NCBI RefSeq assembly: GCF_024701975.1
Contig: NZ_JANLNM010000004.1
Span: 248,001-312,000 of the forward strand
Reading direction: 5' to 3'
Source: Variovorax sp. ZS18.2.2
GTDB taxonomy: Bacteria > Pseudomonadota > Gammaproteobacteria > Burkholderiales > Burkholderiaceae_C
DNA length: 64,000 nt
A model generated the notes under the pieces. It was not told the origin of the DNA. It searched no databases and saw only the letters and a program-made list of their open reading frames with translations. The position numbers were made by a program, and so were the translations under genes. Shown one piece after another: positions 9,673 to 18,221 of this stretch (position 1 is its first letter; every line of letters starts with the position of its first letter).

Positions 9673-11159
9673 TCGTTTTCCCTTCTGCGCTCACAGATTT
9701 CCATGACTTGCTTCACCGCGGAGATGATGTTGTCGTCTCTTTGAATCGTTTCCACTGGCAATAGCATCAGCACTTTCCTTTCTCGCGCCTTCTCCATCTT
9801 CGCTAGAACTTGGTCGTGCGGTCCATCTACGAAGGCCTTGAACCGCGGACAGATATAGCAACCATCGGGAGCTAAAACGCCGCATAGTTCATCTCCGCAT
9901 CCGCCCAGGCTGTCGTTCAACTCGGCGTCGAGGATGAGGTTGTCTTCAGGTATGGACTTCTCGTTGCCCGCATCCAGCACCGAACCTCTAAACGCGTCTA
10001 TGACAAGCACAAAGTGCGGATCCATCTGCCGCTCATACGCCTCAGCCATCTCGTCGGTCAAATTGACATAGCGCGTGAGCGAACCGGTGGTGGTGTGAAA
10101 GGCCGCCTGCCTGAGGACCTCCAATGGAGCACCGAGGATGGCCAGATGGGTGAGTTTTGTGTGTTTGAATCGCCTGGTGAAAAGATCGAGATCGCCTAGG
10201 TCTGCAATGTGGTCTGTGATTCGCCCTCGAGTGCGAACTATCAGAGATGTGATACCGAGGGATCGCTTCTGTAGAAAAGGAACGTGCTGATTGATGTTGA
10301 CGCAAAAGAGTGGCTGATCGGGAGAAAGGTTGGGGCCAGACAGCTTCTCCATCCAAGCCAGCTGATCGCGAAGAGCCACGTGTACAGCCTCTGAGACGCT
10401 CACGGTCATCATCCTCGAGCGGCTCGGTCTTCCATGGAGTTTGACCAAAGGCACTGCGAGTGTCTTGGCGGACAATGAAACGTCCTTGACCCTCAAGAGT
10501 TGCATTTGCGAGGGCCGCAAAGCCTCGGAGATCATCAGACGCCAAAGCAGGTTCTGCTGTGGATTGAACTTCCCGTCGATGTACAGGTCATCTACTTGTC
10601 GATGAATCGAGCGCACCTTCTCGATCGAGAAGGGGCGCTCGTGCACCTTCCTTGCCTGAATCTCGATGGAGGTCGCGCTCTTCGGCGATTGAGAGGTCAG
10701 AATGTGCGCCTTGAGGTCTGGGGCGACGCCTGGATATCGGAGACGTATCCAATACCTCAACAAGCTCCTGAGCGTCTTTAGATCATTCGGTGAAGATTGC
10801 CGCGCTTCCTCCATGTACATCTTCAGCGTGATGGATGCAACTCTTGCGGTGAGATTCAACCTTCTGATCATCCGCTCAAAACGGGAAAACCACTGGACCG
10901 CGGTTGAGACCTTGCGGTGGCCGTCCAAGGCGTGCAGAACCACTGCGTAATAAATGGTCGCTGTTGCGGGCGTCAGCAGATCCTCGACATTCCTGAGCCT
11001 GAATACGCTTTCTATGCCATCGGTTTTGGGAAGCATCATGCCGTCCAAATTGACGGGGATGAGCCGCGATTCGTTGTCGATGACCTTGATGTGAGTTGGA
11101 AGACCGTCGGGAAAAACTTCCTCGCTCCCCACGACGAACTCAGTGTATGGGCCGTACAT
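9660..11159 (-). CDS. ginB: Tyrosine recombinase (GinB-like)
   Basis: The 499-residue protein has a SAM-like N-terminal domain, then catalytic Arg in SEALRPSQMQLL, the box FTRRFKHTKLTH (a divergent H-x-x-R region), and Tyr in GSLTRYVNLTDE. The C-terminal tail has a Cys cluster (CGDELCGVLAPDGCYICPRF) that could bind zinc. It begins 12 bases after ginA and overlaps ginC by 13 bases. The divergent second box means its catalytic competence is less certain than that of the other two; in trio elements one partner can be architectural. Confidence 0.87.
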   Translation of the reverse strand: MYGPYTEFVVGSEEVFPDGLPTHIKVIDNESRLIPVNLDGMMLPKTDGIESVFRLRNVEDLLTPATATIYYAVVLHALDGHRKVSTAVQWFSRFERMIRRLNLTARVASITLKMYMEEARQSSPNDLKTLRSLLRYWIRLRYPGVAPDLKAHILTSQSPKSATSIEIQARKVHERPFSIEKVRSIHRQVDDLYIDGKFNPQQNLLWRLMISEALRPSQMQLLRVKDVSLSAKTLAVPLVKLHGRPSRSRMMTVSVSEAVHVALRDQLAWMEKLSGPNLSPDQPLFCVNINQHVPFLQKRSLGITSLIVRTRGRITDHIADLGDLDLFTRRFKHTKLTHLAILGAPLEVLRQAAFHTTTGSLTRYVNLTDEMAEAYERQMDPHFVLVIDAFRGSVLDAGNEKSIPEDNLILDAELNDSLGGCGDELCGVLAPDGCYICPRFKAFVDGPHDQVLAKMEKARERKVLMLLPVETIQRDDNIISAVKQVMEICERRRENECKE

Positions 11160-11171
11160 TCCGCGGTCTCG

Positions 11172-12455
11172 TCAGGAAATGATCCGGTCTCTTTGCTGAA
11201 CGAGTTCAGCCGAGCGTTCTTCGATTGCACGAGCGGCGTATCGATCGGGCATTGTTGATTTCGTAGACCATCGACCTCGTTGGATCACGATTTCACGAGC
11301 ATCACGGCCTTTTGACGTCGCAGTCTTGTAAACATGATTGAGGTTGGTGTGTCGCAGGACGTGAGGCGAGATGGTGGAAGGGAGCGATTCGAAGGATTTG
11401 AGTTTGGCGAGTATGCGATTCAGGTTCCTTCGGCCGAGGGGGCTTCCTTCGTACTTGCCCTCATGATTTACAAACAGAAAGGGCGTCGCTGAGTTTGATT
11501 TGAAGACGGCCGCTTCGCGATCGCCAACGATGTATTCAATGAGTTTGGTCGCAAGTGATGTGGAGATCGGCACCAAGCCACCCCCGGTCTTGCAAGCGGG
11601 TTCGTGCAATCGAGTGTCGGCAGGATCGTTCTGCGCTTCGACGACCTTGATGCATCCGGTGAGGTGCCCAGGCTTGTATTCCCACGACTCCATCACATCT
11701 ACACAGCAGAGCTTGAGTAACTCTCCCGCTCTGAGGCCCGACTCGTGGAGTGTTTCCACTATCAAGCGGTCGCGCCGCCCCGTTGGAGTCTGAGGAAACG
11801 GGCCGCCATTCCCTATGGCTTTCTCGACCGCGCTTCGTTGCTGTTCGTTTAAGGAGCGCACCTCTACAGAATCGTCGCCGGTGGCGAGGTGCCTATCAAA
11901 TTCCATTCGAATGCTCTGTGCGCTGGCCTCGAGCATTCGATGCTCCTCCGCCGTTAGTTCCGACCGAGGATCGCATTCCTTCGTTAGCCAAGCAACGTAG
12001 TTTCCGGTGGTCCTGATGCGGCGGTTTGAGGTGCCGAATTTGACGGCCTTGCCGGTTGCCAACTGAGCGAAGGTGGAGGATTCGTCTTGTAGCGCGGTTG
12101 CGAGCTTGTTGGCCGACAGGCATGCCCAACTGCAGTACTCAGTAATTTCTCTATTCCTCAGTGCACGTATGCCGGCAAGCACGCGACCTTCCGGACTGAT
12201 GAAGGGCGTTTTCGCTTTTCCGGAGGTTTCAGCACGCCTTGCGCGAAGCAACTGCCATTCGAGAAAGAACGCGAGATCCAAAAGAACTGCGATCTGGGTG
12301 TTCAGCGGCTTCTGGCCGAATTCGTCGAGCAAAAAAGCTACTGCAAGCTCGTGTTGCAGTTCGGTTTCACGGTCGACAAGGACAACGCGGCGAACGGCAT
12401 CACTGCCATCCGGCGATGTGTCCAACAGCAATTCAATTCGAAAACGAAGCGTCAT
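11172..12455 (-). CDS. ginA: Tyrosine recombinase (GinA-like), first gene of the operon
   Basis: About 427 residues with a complete catalytic set: Arg in ESGLRAGELLKL, H-x-x-R in SPHVLRHTNLNH, and Tyr in TMPDRYAARA. The ATG at 12455 (MTLRFRIELLLD) is preferred; the frame runs upstream to 12641, but that part has no integrase features and an in-frame start there lacks a ribosome site. This gene heads the minus-strand operon ginA-ginB-ginC-ginD. An alternative label would be a Tn554/RIT-type recombinase trio; the fourth small gene favours GInt. Confidence 0.87.
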   Translation of the reverse strand: MTLRFRIELLLDTSPDGSDAVRRVVLVDRETELQHELAVAFLLDEFGQKPLNTQIAVLLDLAFFLEWQLLRARRAETSGKAKTPFISPEGRVLAGIRALRNREITEYCSWACLSANKLATALQDESSTFAQLATGKAVKFGTSNRRIRTTGNYVAWLTKECDPRSELTAEEHRMLEASAQSIRMEFDRHLATGDDSVEVRSLNEQQRSAVEKAIGNGGPFPQTPTGRRDRLIVETLHESGLRAGELLKLCCVDVMESWEYKPGHLTGCIKVVEAQNDPADTRLHEPACKTGGGLVPISTSLATKLIEYIVGDREAAVFKSNSATPFLFVNHEGKYEGSPLGRRNLNRILAKLKSFESLPSTISPHVLRHTNLNHVYKTATSKGRDAREIVIQRGRWSTKSTMPDRYAARAIEERSAELVQQRDRIIS

Positions 12456-12835
12456 GACCGAAACCTTACAAAGAGCGGGTCGTCTCGGCAACAAGATTGA
12501 CGAATGGCCAAGGACGAAGGCTTCATTCGCTTCAAAAATCTTGTCAAATCCGGAAGAAATCCGATAAGTGTGTTCTCCGGCGTGCAAAACCTTCGTCGAA
12601 AGAGGATGTGGCCGGTGCCATGACGTCGGACGTGCGATCACGACAGTGGCGCGTCGAAGTTCTGGGTGTCAGTTGATTGCGACAGGCTTGGATGGCTGGC
12701 AATCAGCATTTGGGCCGAGCGAACGAGGGGCTGAGTTCCACTACGGCGCCGACGCTCCGCCTCGCAAAGTTCATGTGTGTGGAAGTTTTCAGACTTGCTG
12801 CTGAAGAACATTGATCCACTGACCAGGGCCTGACC
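12456..12835. other. Intergenic spacer between the recombination operon and phoX
   Basis: This is about 380 bases with no convincing gene on either strand. It should hold the promoter of the gin operon reading left; the phoX regulatory sites begin at 12836. I recognise no other element in it. Confidence 0.5.
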
Positions 12836-12853
12836 AAGTCACGAAACCGTCAC
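12836..12853 (+). promoter_or_regulatory. Pho box upstream of phoX
   Basis: Two 7-base units separated by 4 bases: AAGTCAC-GAAA-CCGTCAC, against the PhoB consensus CTGTCAT-N4-CTGTCAC. The second unit matches 6 of 7 and the first is weaker. Spacing is correct (11-base period). It lies 47 bases before the phoX ATG. Confidence 0.6.
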
Positions 12854-12860
12854 CGTGGCT

Positions 12861-12890
12861 CTCTAGATTAAACGTTTCCACGTATCTAGA
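12861..12890 (+). promoter_or_regulatory. Paired TCTAGA operator before phoX
   Basis: TCTAGA occurs at 12862-12867 and again at 12885-12890, 23 bases apart, between the Pho box and the start codon. The same hexamer, in a tighter palindrome, stands before the arsR/response-regulator pair and pstS2, and a related half-site precedes pstS1. Proposed ligand: the ArsR-type repressor at 15298. Confidence 0.5.
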
Positions 12891-12899
12891 AAGCTCTAA

Positions 12900-15173
12900 A
12901 TGAAAAACCCAGCCGATCCCAAACAGATCGACTTCAACGACGAAGACTCCAACACCTCGCCCAACCCGACCTTCGACACGGTGCTGGCCGCGAGGCTGAG
13001 TCGCCGGGGCCTTCTGCGCGGTGGCGTCGGCACGGCAGGAACGGCCTTGCTGGGCGGCTTGGCAGTCGCAGGCTGCGGCGGCGGTGGGAGCAACGGCGTC
13101 AGCTTCCCCGTCCTGCCGCCCGCACCGGCTCCGGCCCCTGCACCAGCACCGCAACCTCCGACCGAGAAGCTTCTCGGGTTTGGCGCGGTTGCAAAGAGCT
13201 TGGCGGACGTTGTCTCCATTCCCGCTGGCTATTCTTTCAGCGTTCTCTACGCCCTGGGCGACCCGCTGACCGCTGGCACCACGGCGTACAAGAACGACGG
13301 CACGGACACGGATTTCGAAAACCGAGCCGGCGACCATCACGACGGCATGGAGTGGTTCGGCCTCGACGCGAGTGGAAAGTACTCCCTCACGTCCGCCGAT
13401 CGCGGCCTGCTGGCGGTCAACCACGAAGCGACGACCGACGAAAAGCTCAGCTCGTTCTTCCTGCATGCCAATGGCGGAACCTCGACGCTGCCGCGCCCCG
13501 TTGCAGAGGTCGACAAAGAGATCGCCATTCACGGTATCTCCGTGGTCGAAGTCGCCAAGACATCGAACAAGTGGGCAACGGTTCCAGGCTCTAGCTTCAA
13601 CTTCCGCCTGACGGCGCTGAGCGACATTGAAATCGCAGGGCCTGCACGCGGCAGCAGCTTGATGGTCACCAAATATTCGACCAATGGCACCCGCACCCGT
13701 GGAACGCTGAACAACTGCGGCACCGGAAAGACACCTTGGGGCACTTTCCTCACGGGCGAAGAGAACTGGTTCGGTTATTTCACACGCGGCGCCACCGACG
13801 ACGCAGCGCGTGCCGACAAGAGTGTCGTGGCGCTCAAGCGCTACGGAAGCGCCCAGGGCGGTGCATCGCGTCACGGCTGGGAAAGCGCCGGCTCGGACGA
13901 CAAATACGCTCGCTGGATCATCAGCAAGACCGGCGCGTCGGTCGACGGCAGCGACGACTACCGCAACGAACTCAACGGCATGGGCTACATCGTCGAGATC
14001 GACCCGTTCGACAAGAACAAGGCTGCTCGCAAGCGCACCGCGCTGGGCCGCTTCGCTCATGAGAGCGCCGCGTTCGGCGTGCCGACGGTCGGGCAATCCC
14101 TGGTCGTCTACATGGGCGATGACGCTCGCAACGAGTACATGTACAAGTTCGTCTCCACCGCGCTGTGGACGGCTGCAGACGCGAACCCGGCGGACCGCAT
14201 GGCAACGGGCGACAAGTACCTGAACGATGGCAAGTTGTACGCCGCGAAATACAACCCGGACGGAACTGGCACATGGCTGGAACTGAGCTTCACCAATCCC
14301 ATCGTTGCAGGCTACGCGACGTACGCGTTCGCCGACCAGGCCGATGTTTCGGTTCATTGTCGCCTTGCAGCCGATGCGGTCGGTGCGACGAAGATGGATC
14401 GGCCCGAGTGGGGCGCCGTGAACCCGGCCAATGGCGAGATCTACCAGACGCTGACCAACAACAGCAACCGCCGGATCGACCCGAGCGGGTCGTCGCAGCT
14501 TGCGCCCGACGCGGCCAATCCGCGCGTCTACACGGACATGAAGGGCGCAACGGCGCAGCAGGGCAACCCGAATGGCCACCTTCTGCGCATGAAGGAAGGC
14601 AGTGCGGGCGGTTCGGCCACAACGTTCACTTGGGACATCTATCTCCTCGGCGCCGAGGCCGGTGCTGACCAGAGTCTGGTCAATATCTCGAAGCTCACAG
14701 CCGACCAGGACTTCTCGAGTCCCGACGGTCTGGTCTTCAGCCCTTCGACAGGCATCTGCTGGATTCAGACGGACGATGGCGCCTACACCGATGTGACCAA
14801 CTGCATGATGCTCGCCGGCCTACCCGGCAAGGTCGGCGATGGTGGCGCAAAAACCCTGAGCTACACCAAGGCCGACAGCAGCAAGCTCGATGTGCTGACC
14901 CAGGTGGGCAAGGCCCCGACGCCCGACACGCTCAAGCGCTTCCTGGTGGGTCCGTCGGCATGCGAGCTCACAGGCTTCTGCGAAACGCCGGACGGCAAGG
15001 CGATCTTCGTGAACATTCAGCACCCGGGCGAGAACACGAAGCAGGCCGACATTGCCGACCCGTCGAAGTACACGAGCCGTTGGCCCAGCAACGCCGGTTA
15101 TGGCGCCGGTTCGCGGCCGCGCTCGGCGACGATCGTGATCACGAAGAACGATGGCGGCCGTATCGGCACCTGA
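12900..15173 (+). CDS. phoX: PhoX-type alkaline phosphatase, Tat-exported
   Basis: A 757-residue protein of the PhoX (DUF839) family, monomeric Ca/Fe-dependent phosphatases that release phosphate from organic esters outside the cytoplasm. The N-terminus has a twin-arginine signal (SRRGLLRGG) and a hydrophobic stretch ending AVAGCGGG, which could be a Tat lipoprotein site. A Pro/Ala linker then leads into the catalytic domain (DHHDGMEWFGL, VNHEATTDE, GTFLTGEENWFGYF, FAHESAAF). It is preceded by a Pho box and TCTAGA sites, so phosphate and probably arsenic control is expected. The ribosome site is weak. Function in context: phosphate acquisition when arsenate competes for uptake. Confidence 0.92.
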   Translation: MKNPADPKQIDFNDEDSNTSPNPTFDTVLAARLSRRGLLRGGVGTAGTALLGGLAVAGCGGGGSNGVSFPVLPPAPAPAPAPAPQPPTEKLLGFGAVAKSLADVVSIPAGYSFSVLYALGDPLTAGTTAYKNDGTDTDFENRAGDHHDGMEWFGLDASGKYSLTSADRGLLAVNHEATTDEKLSSFFLHANGGTSTLPRPVAEVDKEIAIHGISVVEVAKTSNKWATVPGSSFNFRLTALSDIEIAGPARGSSLMVTKYSTNGTRTRGTLNNCGTGKTPWGTFLTGEENWFGYFTRGATDDAARADKSVVALKRYGSAQGGASRHGWESAGSDDKYARWIISKTGASVDGSDDYRNELNGMGYIVEIDPFDKNKAARKRTALGRFAHESAAFGVPTVGQSLVVYMGDDARNEYMYKFVSTALWTAADANPADRMATGDKYLNDGKLYAAKYNPDGTGTWLELSFTNPIVAGYATYAFADQADVSVHCRLAADAVGATKMDRPEWGAVNPANGEIYQTLTNNSNRRIDPSGSSQLAPDAANPRVYTDMKGATAQQGNPNGHLLRMKEGSAGGSATTFTWDIYLLGAEAGADQSLVNISKLTADQDFSSPDGLVFSPSTGICWIQTDDGAYTDVTNCMMLAGLPGKVGDGGAKTLSYTKADSSKLDVLTQVGKAPTPDTLKRFLVGPSACELTGFCETPDGKAIFVNIQHPGENTKQADIADPSKYTSRWPSNAGYGAGSRPRSATIVITKNDGGRIGT

Positions 15174-15210
15174 GTGATCCGTGCGGCACTTCACCGTGCC
15201 GCTCAACGCC

Positions 15211-15244
15211 AAGGGGGCGCCGGCGAAACGTCGAGCGCCCCTTA
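15211..15244. terminator. Convergent hairpin between phoX and the arsR-type gene
   Basis: A GC-rich stem pairs AAGGGGGCGC with GCGCCCCTT (one G bulged), with a second small stem in the loop. It lies between two convergent genes. There is no long T tract, so it may be a weak bidirectional terminator. Confidence 0.5.
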
Positions 15245-15297
15245 GCTATGGCAATGCCACACCGCCGGCGCGCGCCCTCACTACTGGGAGCGTTGAA

Positions 15298-15705
15298 TCA
15301 GGCCCGCGCGACGCGCTTGCGGGCGGGTGCTCGACGTCGCTGGACGACTTCTGCCACGCACTGTGGGAGTTCCACCTCGCAGTCCTCCCCGGAGCCATCA
15401 CAGCAGTGCTCCACGAGGAAGGCGAGCAACTCGTTCATCTGCGCAAACTTCGCGCGGTAGTAAACGAACTTGCCTTCCTGCGTGCCTTGGATGAGGCCAG
15501 CGTGAGTCAACTCCTTCATATGGAACGACAGCGTCGCGGCAGGCAAAGCAAGCTCCTCACCGATTTTCCCGACGGACATGCCGCCGCTGCCTGCGACCAC
15601 CAGCAGGCGGAAGATGGCCAGTCGAGAAGGCTGCGCCAGGGCGGCCAGGGCGACAACGGCGTTTTCAGAGTTCATGGAGCGTTTGGGCGAGGCAGACTTT
15701 CCCAT
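15298..15705 (-). CDS. ArsR-family repressor of the phosphate block
   Basis: A 135-residue winged-helix ArsR/SmtB protein. The DNA-reading helix is in LPAATLSFHMKELTHAG. A vicinal cysteine pair in FLVEHCCDGSGEDCEVELPQC gives a probable As(III) site of three or more thiols near the C-terminus, as in the Acidithiobacillus-type ArsR. A later Met (15675) is a possible alternative start. It is divergent from the response regulator at 15860. The palindrome at 15802-15824 between them is its best candidate operator, and copies stand before pstS2 and (half) pstS1. Inferred role: release of pst/pho genes when arsenite is present. Confidence 0.85.
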   Translation of the reverse strand: MGKSASPKRSMNSENAVVALAALAQPSRLAIFRLLVVAGSGGMSVGKIGEELALPAATLSFHMKELTHAGLIQGTQEGKFVYYRAKFAQMNELLAFLVEHCCDGSGEDCEVELPQCVAEVVQRRRAPARKRVARA

Positions 15706-15760
15706 ATGACAGGGTGATGAGGTGAGTATGGCCCGAGCATATGTCAGTCCTGTTTCAGAA

Positions 15761-15778
15761 ACGTCATCTGTCTGTCAC
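15761..15778 (+). promoter_or_regulatory. Pho box before the PhoB-like regulator
   Basis: ACGTCAT-CTGT-CTGTCAC: the second unit is a perfect half-site and the first matches 5 of 7, with the correct 4-base spacer. It is followed about 24 bases later by the CTAG palindrome. Confidence 0.65.
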
Positions 15779-15801
15779 GATCGCGCGCAAAGATAGTACG
15801 A

Positions 15802-15824
15802 CTCTAGAAATCTAGATTTATGGA
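15802..15824. promoter_or_regulatory. CTAG palindrome operator between arsR-type and response-regulator genes
   Basis: Two TCTAGA hexamers, 15803-15808 and 15811-15816, form TCTAGAAATCTAGA. On the minus strand the site reads CCATAAATCTAG followed by ATTTCTAGAG. This is the same wording as the plus-strand site before pstS2 at 19529. It lies 97 bases before the arsR-type gene and 36 before the regulator start. Confidence 0.65.
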
Positions 15825-15859
15825 TCAATAGCTTCATATGGGCTCATCACCCTTCCGCC

Positions 15860-16582
15860 GTGTTCTCTTACGACATCCCCAAAAGCGCGCTCATCGTTGC
15901 AAGTGACTCCGGAGCTCTCGAGTCGATCAGTGCGACCTGCCGACGCGGTGGCTTCGACGTGTTCCGAGCGCGCAACGACGTGGATGCGACCCGGTCGCTC
16001 GGACTTGGCTTGCCCAAGCTCGTCATCATCGACGTGCCGCGCGGTGGGCATGCCATGTTGGAGTGGGGACGGAAGCTGCGCAATCACCCCCGAACTGCCC
16101 ACCTTCCGATCCTGACGACATGCATCCATGGCGACGCCGATATGGCGGTGGCCGCACTCGACGCCGGGATGGACGACTACGTCTCACGCCCATTCTCTTC
16201 GCACGAACTGCTGGCGCGCATCCGAGCTGTTATCCGGTGCCGCGCCCCTGAATTGCTGGAAGAAGATCTGGTCGCGGGCCCGCTGAGCTTTCGCTGGGTA
16301 CACCGTGAAGTGATGGCAGTCGCAGGGGGACATCAAAGGAAAATACCAGTTGGCCCGACGGAGTACCGGTTGCTTTACTTCTTGGTCAGCCATCCCGAGA
16401 CGGTGCATTCCCGCACGGAACTTTTGGACCGACTCTGGCCGTCCGGCGCACGCATTGCCGCCCGGACGGTTGATGCCCACATCCGGCGCCTGCGTGATTC
16501 CTTGGCACCTTTCGGGCTGCGAGACGTCGTTGAAACCGTTCTCAAAAGCGGCTACCGATTCACCCTACAGAAGAGTGGATAA
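15860..16582 (+). CDS. PhoB/OmpR-family response regulator, atypical receiver, no partner kinase nearby
   Basis: A 240-residue protein with a receiver domain (1-120) and a winged-helix DNA-binding domain (about 140-238; GPTEYRLLYFLVSHPE, RTVDAHIRRLRDSL, GYRF). The phosphoacceptor Asp58 (VIIDVPRGG) and Thr86/87 are present. The usual acidic pair is reduced (VASDSG), and the conserved Lys of the KPF motif is Arg110 (SRPFS). No histidine kinase of the PhoR type is encoded in the island beside it. A Pho box lies in its own promoter, suggesting autoregulation or control by chromosomal PhoB. The start is a GTG; the nearby ATG at 15838 is in another frame. Confidence 0.85.
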   Translation: MFSYDIPKSALIVASDSGALESISATCRRGGFDVFRARNDVDATRSLGLGLPKLVIIDVPRGGHAMLEWGRKLRNHPRTAHLPILTTCIHGDADMAVAALDAGMDDYVSRPFSSHELLARIRAVIRCRAPELLEEDLVAGPLSFRWVHREVMAVAGGHQRKIPVGPTEYRLLYFLVSHPETVHSRTELLDRLWPSGARIAARTVDAHIRRLRDSLAPFGLRDVVETVLKSGYRFTLQKSG

Positions 16583-16650
16583 ATGGCTCGTGCCGATCAG
16601 CGGCAGTGACCGCAGTGTGGGCATCTCCAACAATCTCTCTACGGCAGCTC

Positions 16651-17067
16651 TCAAGCCAGCCGGAGGTCGAGTCGCCTACCCATAGCCAGCAAGGCTGCGG
16701 CGATGGTGTCGATCTTTGTCGGATGATGCAGGTCGACAAGGCGCGTGACCTCTTGAGGGCGCGCGTTCATCAGCCGCGCCAGCTCCGCTGGACGTTTGCC
16801 TTGAGCAATCATTTCGTTCAGCAAAAGCACCTTTGCGGAAACGCTTACGGGCAGATCCACTGCGACCTGTCCTTTTTTCAGCGGAGAAGGCATTGGCACG
16901 GGCCGCCTGTCCTCGAAATAGAAGTCCATCGCGGTCGTCAAGGCATCGGCCGCCAGCTCAATCGCTTCGGCTCGTTCCTTGGCGCCGGTCACTGCTTCCG
17001 GAATATCCGGGAAGGTCACCAGGTAGCCATCGCCATCCCGCGCCACTCGTGCGGGGTAGCTAAACAT
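16651..17067 (-). CDS. hicB: HicB-family antitoxin
   Basis: The 138-residue protein has the HicB partial RNase-H fold at the N-terminus (MFSYPARVARDGDGYLVTFPD, IPEAVTGAKERAEAIELA) and a DNA-binding C-terminal half (GKRPAELARLMNARPQEVTRL). It follows hicA by 8 bases in one minus-strand operon. It neutralises HicA and represses the pair. In an island such modules stabilise inheritance. Confidence 0.92.
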   Translation of the reverse strand: MFSYPARVARDGDGYLVTFPDIPEAVTGAKERAEAIELAADALTTAMDFYFEDRRPVPMPSPLKKGQVAVDLPVSVSAKVLLLNEMIAQGKRPAELARLMNARPQEVTRLVDLHHPTKIDTIAAALLAMGRRLDLRLA

Positions 17068-17075
17068 GGGTCATC

Positions 17076-17252
17076 TCAATCTTTAATTTCGAGCTGTCGC
17101 AGGATCGCTTTACGCAGCCCGTCGCCCAACTCTTTGGCATGACGCGGTAGCGTCGTCTGTTTACCGTTGACGTAAATCTTGGTGTGCTTTGCACCCTCAA
17201 CAAACTTGGCGCCTTTCGACGCAAGGAAACGCTTGAACTCCGATGTTTTCAT
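17076..17252 (-). CDS. hicA: HicA-family mRNA interferase toxin
   Basis: A 58-residue protein with the double-stranded-RNA-binding-like HicA fold and the catalytic His in AKHTKIYVNGKQTTLPRH. The start at 17252 (MKTSEFKRFLASKG) gives the standard length; the longer frame to 17432 adds non-family sequence. It cleaves mRNA when HicB is lost. Confidence 0.92.
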   Translation of the reverse strand: MKTSEFKRFLASKGAKFVEGAKHTKIYVNGKQTTLPRHAKELGDGLRKAILRQLEIKD

Positions 17253-17524
17253 GTGTCCAACTAGGTTGATGAGCGCGGGAGAGCGCTCGATTTGCAGTTG
17301 CCATTTCTCTGTTTCCTTGATCAAGTTGAAAAAATCGACCTGTTGGGCCCTCAACCTCACTTGCAACGTCTTAGGTGCGCGCATGTTGTTCGGCGAAGGA
17401 GGTTTGCCGATGCTCCCTGTCACTGGGAGCATACGGAAAGCCCACGGCCAGTATAAACAAAAATGTTGATCTGCGCGAATGCATCACCGATGCGCATCGA
17501 GCCGCGATGCGGCAAGATCCGTGC

Positions 17525-17959
17525 ATGGGCCTCTTGAACTTTCTCGTAAATCTGATCGTCCCTAACCTTCGGCCAGAGCCAACTCAAGCTGCCGCGCCCG
17601 CTGACGTCGATGGGATCCCGCGTTGGGCGCCGCCGCAGCGCCCGCCGGAACGCAAAGGTAAGCGCAAGACGGCAGAAGAATTAGAGGCAGAACGTGCGAG
17701 CCTTGCCGCTCACATGCTGGAGCTCGCGCAGAAGCGAATTGCGAGGGACTTTCCGCGGGCGCAGGCCGCCGGAATCACCCACTATCGTTGGCGCTCTATG
17801 GGCGACAGTGGCGGTGCATGCCCCACGTGCGTCAGCCGGGAGGGTAAGAAATTCCGTCTGGATCGACGTCCTTCTCATGGTCACCCGGGCGAAGCGTCGT
17901 GCGGTGAACGAGGGTACTGTCGCTGCTACCCCGAAATGATCGTCCCCGGGTTCGATTAA
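17525..17959 (+). CDS. Orphan protein with the C-terminal domain of phage Mu F-like head morphogenesis proteins
   Basis: About 144 residues: a hydrophobic start (MGLLNFLVNLIVPNL), a Lys/Glu-rich helical linker, then HYRWRSMGDSGGACPTCVSR and HPGEASCGERGYCRCYPEMI. The latter is the Cys/His core typical of Mu gpF / SPP1 gp7 proteins. No other phage gene is near. It may be a prophage leftover, or the fold may serve as an effector domain, as it does in some polymorphic toxins; neither is proved. Starts at 17375 or 17507 are possible. It is divergent from hicAB. Confidence 0.6.
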   Translation: MGLLNFLVNLIVPNLRPEPTQAAAPADVDGIPRWAPPQRPPERKGKRKTAEELEAERASLAAHMLELAQKRIARDFPRAQAAGITHYRWRSMGDSGGACPTCVSREGKKFRLDRRPSHGHPGEASCGERGYCRCYPEMIVPGFD

Positions 17960-18221
17960 CCCCTGCAGCCGAGATGCAGCCTGCCTACCGACTCGATTCC
18001 AAGGCCTCGCGCGCAACTAGCTGCCGAGCGTTCCCGCCCGAGCCACGTCGCGAAAGCCCATCACGGCATGCGAATGGACTGGGCGCGGCGGTTGAGTTTT
18101 TAACGTAGCCAAGCGCAGCCTTTTTCGCGATCGTCTCAACGCCATTCGAAAAAACTGTCATCAGCGCACGTTGGTCTGGTCGTCGACACCGCCGCGGCGC
18201 TTTGGCAGGCTCCCTTGACGA

